This document shows positions 15,805-23,625 of a stretch of DNA of 38,943 nt, piece by piece. Numbering within the stretch: position 1 is the stretch's first letter; each line of letters opens with the position of its first letter. The DNA is taken from contig NZ_NDHW01000179.1 of the NCBI RefSeq assembly GCF_002251945.1, positions 1 to 38,943 of the forward strand. The letters run 5' to 3'. The notes beneath the pieces are model-generated. The model made no database searches, was not told the origin of the DNA, and saw only the letters and a list, made by a program, of their open reading frames with translations. A program made the position numbers and the translations under genes. Source of the stretch: Pseudanabaena sp. SR411 (GTDB taxonomy: Bacteria; Cyanobacteriota; Cyanobacteriia; Pseudanabaenales; Pseudanabaenaceae).

Positions 15805-15907
15805 GTTTTGCGATCCTGTCTGCGTTTTCTGACTAAAACTGTAAAGAATTTTATTAAACCTTGCAAAAATTTTAACAGTTTGAGTAACCTCAGCCATCAG
15901 CAATCTC

Positions 15908-15978
15908 AAGCAAGCCGTAAGAGATTTTTTAAAAGTGTTGCTTTGCAACACTTTTAAAAAATCTCTTACGGCTTGCTT
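15908..15978. repeat. Perfect 34-bp palindrome, GCTTTGC apex
   Basis: Arms 15908-15941 and 15945-15978 are complementary without a mismatch around TTT. It is one of the longest perfect inverted repeats in the window. It lies upstream of plsX and is followed within 8 bp by another long palindrome. Such a length exceeds what a terminator needs. Confidence 0.85.
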
Positions 15979-15985
15979 TTGGGTG

Positions 15986-16046
15986 TTAAAACCCAAGAAT
16001 TGGTGGTGCGGCGCGAAGCGCCGCACCACCAATTCTTGGGTTTTAA
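15986..16046. repeat. Perfect 29-bp palindrome, GCGAAGC apex
   Basis: Arms 15986-16014 and 16018-16046 are complementary without a mismatch around GAA. The apex GGCGCGAAGCGCC contains GCGAAGC, known from published oligonucleotide work as an unusually stable DNA mini-hairpin. Confidence 0.85.
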
Positions 16047-16079
16047 AAGAAAAAAAATGGCGCAGCCATTTTTTCTTTG
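16047..16079. terminator. Hairpin after the prohibitin-like gene
   Basis: AAAGAAAAAAAATGGC pairs with GCCATTTTTTCTTT across GCA with two unpaired A. It is the third hairpin in a row and begins right after the stop of the minus-strand gene at 16083, so it is likely that gene's terminator. Confidence 0.55.
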
Positions 16080-16082
16080 GGA

Positions 16083-16994
16083 TTATGGTGCTGGCGCAAT
16101 AGCTCTAGTAGCTTCACGATCAAGTGGCAAAATTAAAGGTGTGTTTTGACCATTGCCAAGAATTACTAATTTAGAGTTTTGAGATTGCGCTAGTTTTTCA
16201 GTAGCTTCAATTTGCCTTAGTTGCAACACAGCGGGAGTAAGTCCTTCCGCCAAGATCTTTTGAGCATCGGCGCTACCCTTTGCCTCGATTCGTTTGCGAT
16301 CGGCTTCTTGCTTCTCTTTTTCTAAGACAAATTTCATTTGCAAATTCTCTTGCTCAGCTTTGAGGCGTTGCTGAATGGCTGCTTGCAAAGTTTCAGGCAC
16401 TTTTACATTTCGTAATAAAGCTTCATCGACAATGAAACCAATCGGCGCAAGTTGCGATCGCAATTTTTCGGCAAGTTTTAGACTAACTTCTTCGCGCTTA
16501 GTGGCATAAACATCTTCGGCAGAATATCCAGCCACAATTTCGCGAGAAATCGACCGAAATCGTGAAATCACAATTTCACTTTCTTCAGTGCCGATATTTA
16601 GGTAAATACTTGGTGCTTTAGCAGGATCAATTCGATATTGAATGCTGACATCAATCCCCAAAGCCAAGCCTTCCTTAGAGGTTGCGCCAATTTCTTCTTT
16701 GAGATCACGTAATCGCACAGAAAACTGCACCACATCCGCAAAGGGATTAATCACATGTAGCCCTGCGGTTAAGCTGCGATCGCTGACCTTACCCTGAAAA
16801 TCTTCCACACCAACATTTCCCGCAGGAATCACAATTATCAATCGACTCAATGCATTGATCGTAGTGACTAAAGCAATTAATCCTGCGATCGCCTGAATCA
16901 CCAGTTGGGCAATACGATTATCAACAATTTTTTTGTTATTAAAAAACACCAATATCGAGACGAGTGACGCGATCGCGGAAATGATAAACGACAT
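16083..16994 (-). CDS. SPFH/prohibitin-family membrane protein
   Basis: A 303-residue protein with two N-terminal hydrophobic stretches (FIISAIASLVSILVFF; LVIQAIAGLIALVTTI), then a band-7/SPFH domain: GNVGVEDFQGKVSDRSLTAG, INPFADVVQFSVRLRDLKEE, LGIDVSIQYRIDP. A long charged coiled coil follows (RLKAEQENLQMKFVLEKEKQ and on). This is the layout of prohibitins, which form ring scaffolds at membranes and often modulate proteases. I chose ATG 16994 because AAGGTG lies 7 bases upstream; an earlier ATG (17063) would translate through a palindrome. Next to a Uma2 gene upstream on the same strand, but separated by that hairpin. Confidence 0.88.
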   Translation of the reverse strand: MSFIISAIASLVSILVFFNNKKIVDNRIAQLVIQAIAGLIALVTTINALSRLIIVIPAGNVGVEDFQGKVSDRSLTAGLHVINPFADVVQFSVRLRDLKEEIGATSKEGLALGIDVSIQYRIDPAKAPSIYLNIGTEESEIVISRFRSISREIVAGYSAEDVYATKREEVSLKLAEKLRSQLAPIGFIVDEALLRNVKVPETLQAAIQQRLKAEQENLQMKFVLEKEKQEADRKRIEAKGSADAQKILAEGLTPAVLQLRQIEATEKLAQSQNSKLVILGNGQNTPLILPLDREATRAIAPAP

Positions 16995-17022
16995 TTGTTT
17001 ACACCTTAAAAAATCACTACGA

Positions 17023-17061
17023 GATTTTTGATGGCGCGGCTGCGCCGCACCGTCAAAAATC
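17023..17061. terminator. Palindrome after the Uma2 gene, GCGGCTGCGC apex
   Basis: GATTTTTGA...TCAAAAATC arms with two imperfect positions around a GC-rich centre. It overlaps the TGA stop of the Uma2 gene (17060-17062) and precedes the prohibitin-like gene, so it probably ends the Uma2 transcript. Confidence 0.6.
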
Positions 17062-17680
17062 AAAAATCTTTACCCGAATTAAAAATTTGCTCTGCGGTTA
17101 ACGTTAGCTGTGGAAAAGCGATCGATCTCAAGCGATCGCCACCTCGAAATTGTTGTACTTCATATTCTCCATCGACAAGACTATAAATCGATAAGGTTGG
17201 CTGTTTTGGAAACCCGATATAGCGTCGCCCACCCAAGCCTAGATAATCAATAATCCAATATTCAGGAATATTTAAAGCTTCATAGTCCCGCAGTTTCGTT
17301 AAATAGTCATCTTGCCAGTTGGTACTAACTACCTCAATCGCCAGCCTGATGGTTTCGCCTTTAGTAATGGTGGAACGTTTTTTCCACATAGGTTCAAATT
17401 CTAAAGCTGCTTGATTGAGGACGATCACATCAGGGATATAACCCGACCGATGGGAATCCATTGGTTTCACAAAGGCTTGACGGGGAATGAAGCAATCCAT
17501 GGAGTAGAGATCAATCTCTACTGCTAATTTTGCAGCAGTAAAGCCGCCTACTTGTTCATGGGTTCCTGTAGGCTGCATTTCGACGATCGCTCCATCATAA
17601 AGTTCATAACGCCCATAGCCATCGGGATACCAATCGAGAAACTCTTCAAAGGTAATTTCCCTAGTCGCAGTTTGAAACAT
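17060..17680 (-). CDS. Uma2-family (DUF820) putative restriction-like endonuclease
   Basis: A 206-residue protein with the Uma2 layout: TFEEFLDWYPDGYGRYELYD, then GAIVEMQPTGTHEQVGG, YIPDVIVLNQ and LAIEVVSTNWQDDYLTKLRD. The PD-(D/E)xK core is the Asp in PDVIVL and the Glu in AIEVVS, with Lys in YLTK. EYWIIDYLG is the usual closing strand. The family is greatly expanded in cyanobacteria and its cellular role is unsettled. I start at ATG 17680, which begins MFQTATREITF; a longer frame would overlap the upstream lipoprotein gene. Confidence 0.85.
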   Translation of the reverse strand: MFQTATREITFEEFLDWYPDGYGRYELYDGAIVEMQPTGTHEQVGGFTAAKLAVEIDLYSMDCFIPRQAFVKPMDSHRSGYIPDVIVLNQAALEFEPMWKKRSTITKGETIRLAIEVVSTNWQDDYLTKLRDYEALNIPEYWIIDYLGLGGRRYIGFPKQPTLSIYSLVDGEYEVQQFRGGDRLRSIAFPQLTLTAEQIFNSGKDF

Positions 17681-17706
17681 AAATACCTCTGCATTTACTG
17701 CCGCAT

Positions 17707-19014
17707 TTAACGAAATGGCATCGAGTAGAGCAACCCACCTTGCTTCCAAGTGCGATTTAAACCACGGGGAATATCTAGGGGCGCGAGATTGCGATTGTAG
17801 ATATCACTGTAATTGCCCACCTGCTTAAGGATTTGGGTAGTCCAGTCTGGAGCAAGTCCCAACTCAATGCCCAAAGAGTCGGATGTGCCAAGAAATCTCG
17901 CCACTTCAGGATTTTTAGTGTCTTTAAAAATGGTGTAATTATTCATATTAATACCCAATTCATCGGCGTAGAAAGTGGCATAAATTATCCATGTCACCAC
18001 ATCCCGCCAGCGATCGTCATTGCCAACTAGGGCAGGGCTAAGTGGTTCCCTCGATAAACTCAGATCGAGAATTTTGTGATCGGCTGGGCGAGGTAACTTA
18101 CTTCTCCATGCTGCAAGTTGTGATTTTTCTGAAGAAATTGCTTCGCAATCACCTTTTGAATAAGCATTCAAGACTTCATCGAGATCGGGCAAGATGATCG
18201 TCTCGATCGCTATATTTGCTTCTTTAAATGTAGATTCCAGATTTGTGGCGTTGATTCCTGTTTCCACACAGATTTTTTTGTCGGTGAGTTCTTTGAGGGC
18301 GATCGCCAATTCTTCACTAGTTTTAGGTGTTTGCTTGCCACTATCTTTATCGGTAGCAGGACTGCTGGTAGGACTAGGAGATGCTGAAGGCGTTGGCGTT
18401 GGCGTTGGCGACGCAGTAGTTGCAGGACTGGGCGAACTTGTCGCAGTATTAGGCTTTGCCCCAATCCTGAGCATCACCCCCTGACCATCAAAAAAAGTTG
18501 TGGGCGCAAAGGAAATATTCGTGGCGACATCACGGGTTAACGTGCGGGTCGTATTTCGCATCAAGACATCGACTTCCCCACTTTGAATCGCCGTAAAGCG
18601 ATCCTTGGCTAGCAATGGTTTAAACTCAACCGCTTTGGCATCCCCCAAAACTGCCGCCGCGATCGCTTGACAGTAGTCAACATCTAAGCCACTCCACACC
18701 CCTTTTTCGTCAACGTAGCTAAAGCCAGACAACTTACCATTTACACCACAGATTAGCTTCCCACGAGCTTTCACCCGTTCTAAAATCCCCTCTGGAGCTT
18801 TATCTTTGATGGTGGTTGCGGCTGTTGGGGTTGCCGTCGCGGTTGGTGTGACTGTGGGGCTTGGAGTTGGTGCTGGTTGACATCCTGACAGTAAAGCGAT
18901 CGTCAAGCTGGCAAAAAAACACCATTGCCTCAGAGGTGTTTGTCTAGAGGGCTTTTGGACTTTATGTTTTAGGAGGGCAGCAGTTTTCGGTAAATGCTTA
19001 GGCATTAAGCTCAT
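17707..19014 (-). CDS. Amino-acid ABC transporter substrate-binding lipoprotein with low-complexity insert
   Basis: A 435-residue protein. A basic N-terminus, hydrophobic core FFASLTIALLSG and lipobox Cys45 (LLSGC) mark a lipoprotein. A Pro/Thr/Ser linker (46-68) follows. The family-3 solute-binding fold begins at ERVKARGKLICGVNGKLSGF, then WSGLDVDYCQAIAAAVLGD, RFTAIQSGEVDVLMRNTTRT and FDGQGVMLRIG. Residues about 189-232 are a second Ser/Pro/Thr-rich stretch placed inside the fold, before KKICVETGIN. The C-terminal lobe resembles general L-amino-acid binding proteins (AapJ/BztA type). No permease or ATPase gene is adjacent. ATG 19014 chosen; 19005 and a TTG at 19041 are alternatives. Confidence 0.85.
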   Translation of the reverse strand: MSLMPKHLPKTAALLKHKVQKPSRQTPLRQWCFFASLTIALLSGCQPAPTPSPTVTPTATATPTAATTIKDKAPEGILERVKARGKLICGVNGKLSGFSYVDEKGVWSGLDVDYCQAIAAAVLGDAKAVEFKPLLAKDRFTAIQSGEVDVLMRNTTRTLTRDVATNISFAPTTFFDGQGVMLRIGAKPNTATSSPSPATTASPTPTPTPSASPSPTSSPATDKDSGKQTPKTSEELAIALKELTDKKICVETGINATNLESTFKEANIAIETIILPDLDEVLNAYSKGDCEAISSEKSQLAAWRSKLPRPADHKILDLSLSREPLSPALVGNDDRWRDVVTWIIYATFYADELGINMNNYTIFKDTKNPEVARFLGTSDSLGIELGLAPDWTTQILKQVGNYSDIYNRNLAPLDIPRGLNRTWKQGGLLYSMPFR

Positions 19015-19104
19015 GGGTTTACTGATTTCTAACGCGATCAATACTATGGTCTATTTGCAGCTTACCTTGATTAGATCAAATTATTTTCGATGCAGTAGGG
19101 CTTA

Positions 19105-19211
19105 TATAGCAATGATAAGTTTTGCTTAGGACATAAAACCCAAAAGATGATTAGCGGCGCGAAGCACCGCTAATCATCTTTTGGGTTCTAGCTATCTTTT
19201 GCGTTGCTATA
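19105..19211. repeat. TATAGCAATG element, copy 2, apex inverted relative to copy 1
   Basis: Same ends (TATAGCAATG/CGTTGCTATA) and same flanking blocks (AAGTTTTGCTTAG..ACATAA; CTAGCTATCT) as 2006-2110 in the same orientation. The palindrome 19138-19187 has identical arms but its apex reads GGCGCGAAGCACC, whereas copy 1 reads GGCACTTCGCGCC. It lies between the hybrid kinase and the lipoprotein gene. Confidence 0.75.
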
Positions 19212-19311
19212 GATAAAAAAAACAAAAACACTATGTTACCATTGTGAAAATTTACACGGTACAGAGGAATTACAACGCTTCAGGTTCGAGTGATTGGTAA
19301 TTGTGGGAAAA

Positions 19312-19330
19312 TACCAAATGGGTTCTATAA
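19312..19330. mobile_element. Solitary terminal repeat of the IS5-like element
   Basis: TACCAAATGGGTTCTATA matches the right end of the IS5 fragment at 22636-22653 (CCAAATGGGTTCTATA identical) and the inverted left end at 6854. No other IS5 sequence is adjacent. The TAG stop of the hybrid kinase gene (19325-19327, minus strand) lies inside it. Confidence 0.6.
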
Positions 19331-21643
19331 CAGGACATGAACCTGCGATCGCTTAATGGCGGCAATTAAATTTTCGATTTGGATAGGCTTACTCAGAAAA
19401 TCATCCATTCCTGCCGCTAAACACTGCTCGCGATCGCTAGGCATAGCATTGGCGGTCATCGCAATAATCCGAGGACGCATAGCAAAGTTCCATTCTTCTA
19501 AAATCTTGGCTGTAGCCTCTAAGCCATCCATTACAGGCATTTGAATATCCATAAATACCAGATCATAAGTACGCGATCGCAGCATTTCAATTACTTCCAG
19601 ACCATTATTCGCAATATCGACGATGTAGCCCAATCTTTGAAACATTCGTGAAGCAACTTTCTGATTCACAAGATTATCTTCGGCAAGTAAAATTTTTAAA
19701 GGATATTTCTGGGCTAGCTTGGTATCAAAACCATGATGCGAATTGATCGCTTGAGCAGAATTTCCTGACAATAAATATTCGTGAGTATCATGATCAATTT
19801 CCCCATAGCTCATAGGCTCAACAACTTCAAATGGTAATCGTAAATTAAAACAGCTACCCACACCTAATTCACTAGTTACATTAATTTCACCACCCAAAAA
19901 CTGAGCAATTTTTTGACTAATGGCTAAGCCTAACCCTGTACCTTGAGATTTAAACTTATTCTCTCCCACTTGCTCAAAGGGTAAAAAGATTTTGCTCATT
20001 TTCTCAGAGTCAATCCCTACACCTGTATCGGTGATCGCAAATAGCACATATACAACTTCAGATGTAGGCGCTATGGTATGGGAAGAACAGGTGATGGTAT
20101 TGATGTGGACAGAAGAGACGAGATCCACAATCAACTCTTGATTAGTGATTTTGCTGACTTCAAAAGTCACTGAGCCTTTGTCTGTAAATTTCAAAGCATT
20201 ACCTAGCAAATTAAAGAGAATCTGCCGCAATCTCTTAGCATCTGTATGTACGATCTGGGGTAGATCGGGTGTAAATTTACAAATTAAGTCTATACCTTTT
20301 TTATTTGCTAAAACTCGAAAACTCTCACTCACTCCCTGTAACAGTTGTAAAAATTGACAATCCATCGGTTGAATTTCCATTTTACCTGCTTCGATTTTGG
20401 AAATGTCGAGAATATCTTCAATTAAAGCTAATAAATGGAATCCAGCATTATAAATAATCTGTAAATCTTCTTTTTGTTGCGGTAAATTACTCTCTTCCTC
20501 CTGAAGCAATTGGGTGACACCAATAATTGCATTGAGTGGGGTGCGTAACTCATGGCTCATACTAGTCAAAAAGTGACTTTTTGAACGATTTGCAGATTCG
20601 GCTAATTGTTTGGCTTGGATAAGTTCCTGATTGCTCTCAGTGAGAAGTTGTGATTTCTGAAGTAGTTCGATTTGGGACTTTTTTAAATGATTGCTATTGC
20701 GCCTCTGTTCATTAATCGTTCCTGACAAAATTAATGTAAATGAAACAGTCGCGACAATAAAACTTTGTAATAACAGTAAGGATTCATTAATATTATCTCT
20801 CGCGAATGATCCTGAGCCTTTGAGTGTACCGACAATAGCAATTATGGCAATCAAGAGGATCAAATTAGTGGCGGCAAAATGACCAAAACGAAAAGTCACC
20901 CAGACTAAGCAGGGAATAATCAAGTATTCAATGGGATAATTACCAGCAAAGGATATTTGGGCGATCGCCACTACAGTGAACAACATTACCAATGCTTCAA
21001 AAAGATGTAAAGGCTTAGTTTTGCGATAGAAGTGGATAAGTTTATAGCGAGTAATCTCACTCCAACTTAAGAGAGTCGGCGTTAATACAAAAATACCTGT
21101 CACATTGGACACCCACCAAGTTAGCCAAACATTTGGATACCCAGACCAAGCAATCGTGCCGCCTAAGCATAGGGCTGTTACACCTGCGGTGGCATTCACC
21201 ATCGTTCCCATTAGCGCTGTAAACCCAAAAAACTGGGCGACATTCCGAAAATTTCTAAGTGGACTTTCTCGACCGATCGCCCGACGCAACAGATAACTAC
21301 CCAAGCCAATTCCTGTAGTTGTCCCGATCGCAATGATCATGACTTGGGCTATAGATTGCAGCAAATGTAAAGTAGTATCGGTTTTCAGAAAAGCCCAAAT
21401 ATTTGCTAAGAAAGAACCAATCAAGACCCCAAGGAGTAAGCGATCGCCAAATAGCAAAATAGCGGCGGAGGCAAATCCATCGGGAAACCAAACAGGTGTG
21501 ACATCTTGAGGCGTAGAAGCGAGGTGGCGACAAATTTCGGCAAGTCCATAGTAACCTGCTGCAACTATGGCGATGCCAAGGCAATTAATACAGGTTTTCC
21601 AAATAGATTTGTGTTGACGAAAAATCACAGGAATTCTCAACAT
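19325..21643 (-). CDS. MASE1 hybrid sensor histidine kinase/response regulator
   Basis: A 772-residue membrane sensor. Residues 15-310 hold about eight hydrophobic segments in the MASE1 pattern (VTPVWFPDGFASAAILLFG at about 48-66 is the signature). A coiled linker (about 315-355) leads to HisKA with H364 in SMSHELRTPLNAI. The ATPase domain has NLLGNALKFTDKG (N box, about 478-490), DTGVGID and GTGLGLA. A C-terminal receiver domain (about 648-768) has the phospho-acceptor D699 in LVFMDIQMPVMDG. Output is by phosphotransfer, since no DNA-binding or cyclase domain is present. The stop codon is supplied by a stray insertion-sequence end, so the last residues (HVLL) may not be original. The ligand is unknown. 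Confidence 0.92.
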   Translation of the reverse strand: MLRIPVIFRQHKSIWKTCINCLGIAIVAAGYYGLAEICRHLASTPQDVTPVWFPDGFASAAILLFGDRLLLGVLIGSFLANIWAFLKTDTTLHLLQSIAQVMIIAIGTTTGIGLGSYLLRRAIGRESPLRNFRNVAQFFGFTALMGTMVNATAGVTALCLGGTIAWSGYPNVWLTWWVSNVTGIFVLTPTLLSWSEITRYKLIHFYRKTKPLHLFEALVMLFTVVAIAQISFAGNYPIEYLIIPCLVWVTFRFGHFAATNLILLIAIIAIVGTLKGSGSFARDNINESLLLLQSFIVATVSFTLILSGTINEQRRNSNHLKKSQIELLQKSQLLTESNQELIQAKQLAESANRSKSHFLTSMSHELRTPLNAIIGVTQLLQEEESNLPQQKEDLQIIYNAGFHLLALIEDILDISKIEAGKMEIQPMDCQFLQLLQGVSESFRVLANKKGIDLICKFTPDLPQIVHTDAKRLRQILFNLLGNALKFTDKGSVTFEVSKITNQELIVDLVSSVHINTITCSSHTIAPTSEVVYVLFAITDTGVGIDSEKMSKIFLPFEQVGENKFKSQGTGLGLAISQKIAQFLGGEINVTSELGVGSCFNLRLPFEVVEPMSYGEIDHDTHEYLLSGNSAQAINSHHGFDTKLAQKYPLKILLAEDNLVNQKVASRMFQRLGYIVDIANNGLEVIEMLRSRTYDLVFMDIQMPVMDGLEATAKILEEWNFAMRPRIIAMTANAMPSDREQCLAAGMDDFLSKPIQIENLIAAIKRSQVHVLL

Positions 21644-21734
21644 ATTGCCGTACCTAATATCTCAATTCCGTATAGCCCTTTAACTGATTTTATCTGGTAG
21701 TTGCTAAACACCTGATCTCTTGCCCTTCTCCTTG

Positions 21735-21843
21735 TTATACCAAATCACAAAATGGCGTTGTCATTTTGTGATTTTAAAACCCTTAATGGGTTTATTTTTT
21801 AATTCCCAAAAGTTTTGGCACATCTTTGTGAATTGGTATATAA
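21735..21843. repeat. TTAYACCAA-type MITE, copy 4
   Basis: TTATACCAAATCACAAAATG at the left, GTGAATTGGTATATAA at the right, with two hairpins and the middle AAAACCCTTAATGGGTTT. About 109 bp. It lies upstream of the hybrid kinase gene, and its placement could affect that promoter. Confidence 0.75.
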
Positions 21844-22190
21844 GGATCGGGGAATAAGAAAAACTCTGTCTCCCCTTGCCCTTGCAAAAAAAGGGTTTGG
21901 GGAATAAGGTGCATTTTTCTTGCCAAGTAAAATCAGCTATTAAAAGATTGTATTAGGTTAACTGAGTTTATTTTTATAAAAAACGAAGAATTTTTTTGGA
22001 CAGTGCAGCCTGTTTAATGTGGAGAGATCACTGTTCATGAATGACCCAGATCGTTGATTGTTGTAATTGCCATCGTCATTTTGAGTGTTGGAGATCGTTA
22101 ATTGCCTATTGTTTGAATCACCAACGGATTTAGCGATCGCCATGATAATAGTGATGTCCAGAATTGAAATGCGAACTGAGGGGGACTTCT
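21844..22190. other. Gene-poor stretch
   Basis: I see no supported gene here. A 61-codon minus-strand frame (21958-22143) begins MAIAKSVGDSNNRQLTISN and is Asn/Ser-rich with no recognised domain; a real short gene cannot be excluded. No hairpin or terminal repeats stand out. Confidence 0.4.
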
Positions 22191-22409
22191 ATGACACCTA
22201 TACAAATAGCTAGAACCCAAGAATTACTGAGCGAGCAACAGTTTCTGCTTTTCTTTCAACTCAGTAAGATTCGTGGATGGATAGGAGAACTCTATTTAGA
22301 ATTAGTGTTATCCGATGAAGAAGTTGAATATATCTATCGCTCAGAAACTGATATCTGTAATTTCAAAGATGATCAAAAAGAACTGAAATCGCCCTATCTA
22401 ATGCGCTGA
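22191..22409 (+). CDS. Hypothetical protein, 72 residues
   Basis: It starts MTPIQIARTQELLSEQQFLL after GGGGGACTTCT. Composition is ordinary and amphipathic: a helix (IARTQELLSEQQFLLFFQLS), a WIGELYLELVL strand or helix, and an acidic EEVEYIYRSETD region. No family recognised. It sits in a zone of gene debris (IS5 tail downstream, headless RNase III beyond), so it could itself be a remnant. An in-frame ATG 27 bp upstream is possible. Confidence 0.35.
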   Translation: MTPIQIARTQELLSEQQFLLFFQLSKIRGWIGELYLELVLSDEEVEYIYRSETDICNFKDDQKELKSPYLMR

Positions 22410-22440
22410 AATCACCTAATCAAAGGAACTACAAGAAGCT

Positions 22441-22653
22441 TTGGAGAAGAAGACTTTGGGCATATCTGGTTTTGTCGTCATTCCTATGCGTTGGATTGTG
22501 GAACGTTCCAATGTTTGGATGGATCGTTGTAAAAGTCTGGTCAAAAACTTTGACAGAACTTTAGACAACGCTAATGCGAGAATTCATCTTTGCTTTATCA
22601 GGTTTATGCTTAAGCGCCTTGCTAAAGCTTCCTAAGATGCCAAATGGGTTCTA
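22441..22653 (+). pseudogene. IS5-family transposase C-terminus with right terminal repeat
   Basis: Encodes KKTLGISGFVVIPMRWIVER and continues to the natural C-terminus ...FMLKRLAKAS (stop near 22633), followed by the right terminal repeat GATGCCAAATGGGTTCTATA ending at 22653. It is about 95% identical to the matching part of the copy at 6854-7812 and supplies the end that copy lacks. The 5' four-fifths of the element are absent, so it cannot be expressed as a working transposase. Confidence 0.8.
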
Positions 22654-22728
22654 TAGGCTAACGAACCAGAGGCGATCGCCAAAATCCTCAAGACAATCAA
22701 AACACCAATTGTTTTTGGAATTGAGTAT

Positions 22729-23301
22729 TTAAAGCAATCCCCGCTTTTTCAGTTTTGCCAGTGCATCAGCCGCAGCTTCTTTTTCTGCATCTTTCTTGTT
22801 ACGACCTTTGCCCTCACCATAGATTTTGCCATTGACATAGACTTTAGCTAGGAATTCGGGAGCATGAGACATTCCGCCAATCTGCTCAGTTTCGTACTTG
22901 GGAGGAGTTGTTGCTCCATTTGCTTGCACAAATTCTTGTAGTTTATTTTTGGAATCTATACTGGAGCGAACAACCATGATATCTTTTGGTACAGAGTCAA
23001 ATAGTTGTTCTATTAGGGGACGAAGTGCATCGATATTACGATTGTTATCCAAGTAGTAAGCACCAACAACTGCTTCAAATGTACTACTCAGAATATTAGG
23101 ATTGGTATAACCACCTTCTCTTTTTGCGCCTTCTCCCAAACGGATTCTAAAATCTAGCCCAACTTCAGTCGCAAATCGAGCAAGTTGTTTTTCATCCACA
23201 AGAGCAGAACGTCTGCGAGTCATTTCATCTTCTGCCATTTCAGGATTTTGTTCATATAGGTATTCCCCACTAATAAAATAATCGCTGGATCTCTGAGGTT
23301 C
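22729..23301 (-). pseudogene. Ribonuclease III lacking its N-terminal catalytic motif
   Basis: The open frame (first ATG at 23238, 169 residues) covers the later part of the RNase III domain: EMTRRRSALVDEKQLARFAT, GLDFRIRLGEGAKREGG, STFEAVVGAYYLD (with the second metal-binding Glu). It then has a full double-stranded-RNA-binding domain (NKLQEFVQANG, RNKKDAEKEAAADALAKLKK). Upstream, in frame, SGEYLYEQNPE also matches RNase III, but a stop lies at 23302-23304. The hallmark NERLEFLGD motif carrying the catalytic Asp is nowhere upstream. About 60 residues are missing, so it is either a dead gene or a dsRNA-binding-only protein from ATG 23238. A cyanobacterium normally has other rnc copies. Confidence 0.7.
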
Positions 23302-23345
23302 TTAGACAGCACTGGTAATTGTTCCTGTGCTTCAGCGATCGTCAA
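23220..23345 (-). pseudogene. Phd/YefM-type antitoxin remnant overlapping the RNase III fragment
   Basis: In another frame over the RNase III 5' end, a 41-codon stretch begins (from a possible TTG at 23345) LTIAEAQEQLPVLSKNLRDP followed by AIILLVGNTY. TIAEAQEQLPVL resembles the N-terminal DNA-binding part of Phd/YefM antitoxins. It stops at 23220-23222, far short of a full antitoxin, and its last 15 codons are RNase III DNA read out of frame. I infer a deletion junction near 23290 joining an antitoxin 5' end to an RNase III 3' part. No ATG is present. Tentative. Confidence 0.35.
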
Positions 23346-23589
23346 ATAATTAAGCTTATTGTTTTACCTAAGTTACTAAGATTGTACGATATCCAGCCAA
23401 GCGATCGCCATAAAATCATCATACTCAATGCCTTAGTATCAACTCCAAAAATGATGTAAGTTAACGTTTTACAGATTTGGGTTTGTAATTAAATATGCCC
23501 ATCTACTTAGAGCAACCACAGGGATCTGGCGACTACTCCAATAATTCAGATTCTGTAGTGACTGCACCCCACCCTAGACTTATCTGATC

Positions 23590-23615
23590 GCAGGAATTCC
23601 ATCCACGTAACATCA
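23590..23615. repeat. 26-bp dispersed sequence, copy 2
   Basis: Partner of 8710-8735 (23 of 26 identical, same orientation, shared CCACGTAA). It is found 11 bp beyond the stop of the TPR gene. The surrounding gap 23346-23625 shows no gene. Confidence 0.4.
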
Positions 23616-23625
23616 AGCTGTAAGA

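Noticed and set aside
15805-16032. N-terminal extension of PlsX up to 16032 or 15897
   Set aside because: The longer forms translate perfect palindromes or AT-rich leader DNA. The family's usual start (RIAVDAMGGD) follows a GTG with a ribosome site.
21958-22143. A 61-codon minus-strand gene
   Set aside because: No family, no ribosome site, Asn/Ser-rich composition; mentioned only within the gene-poor stretch.
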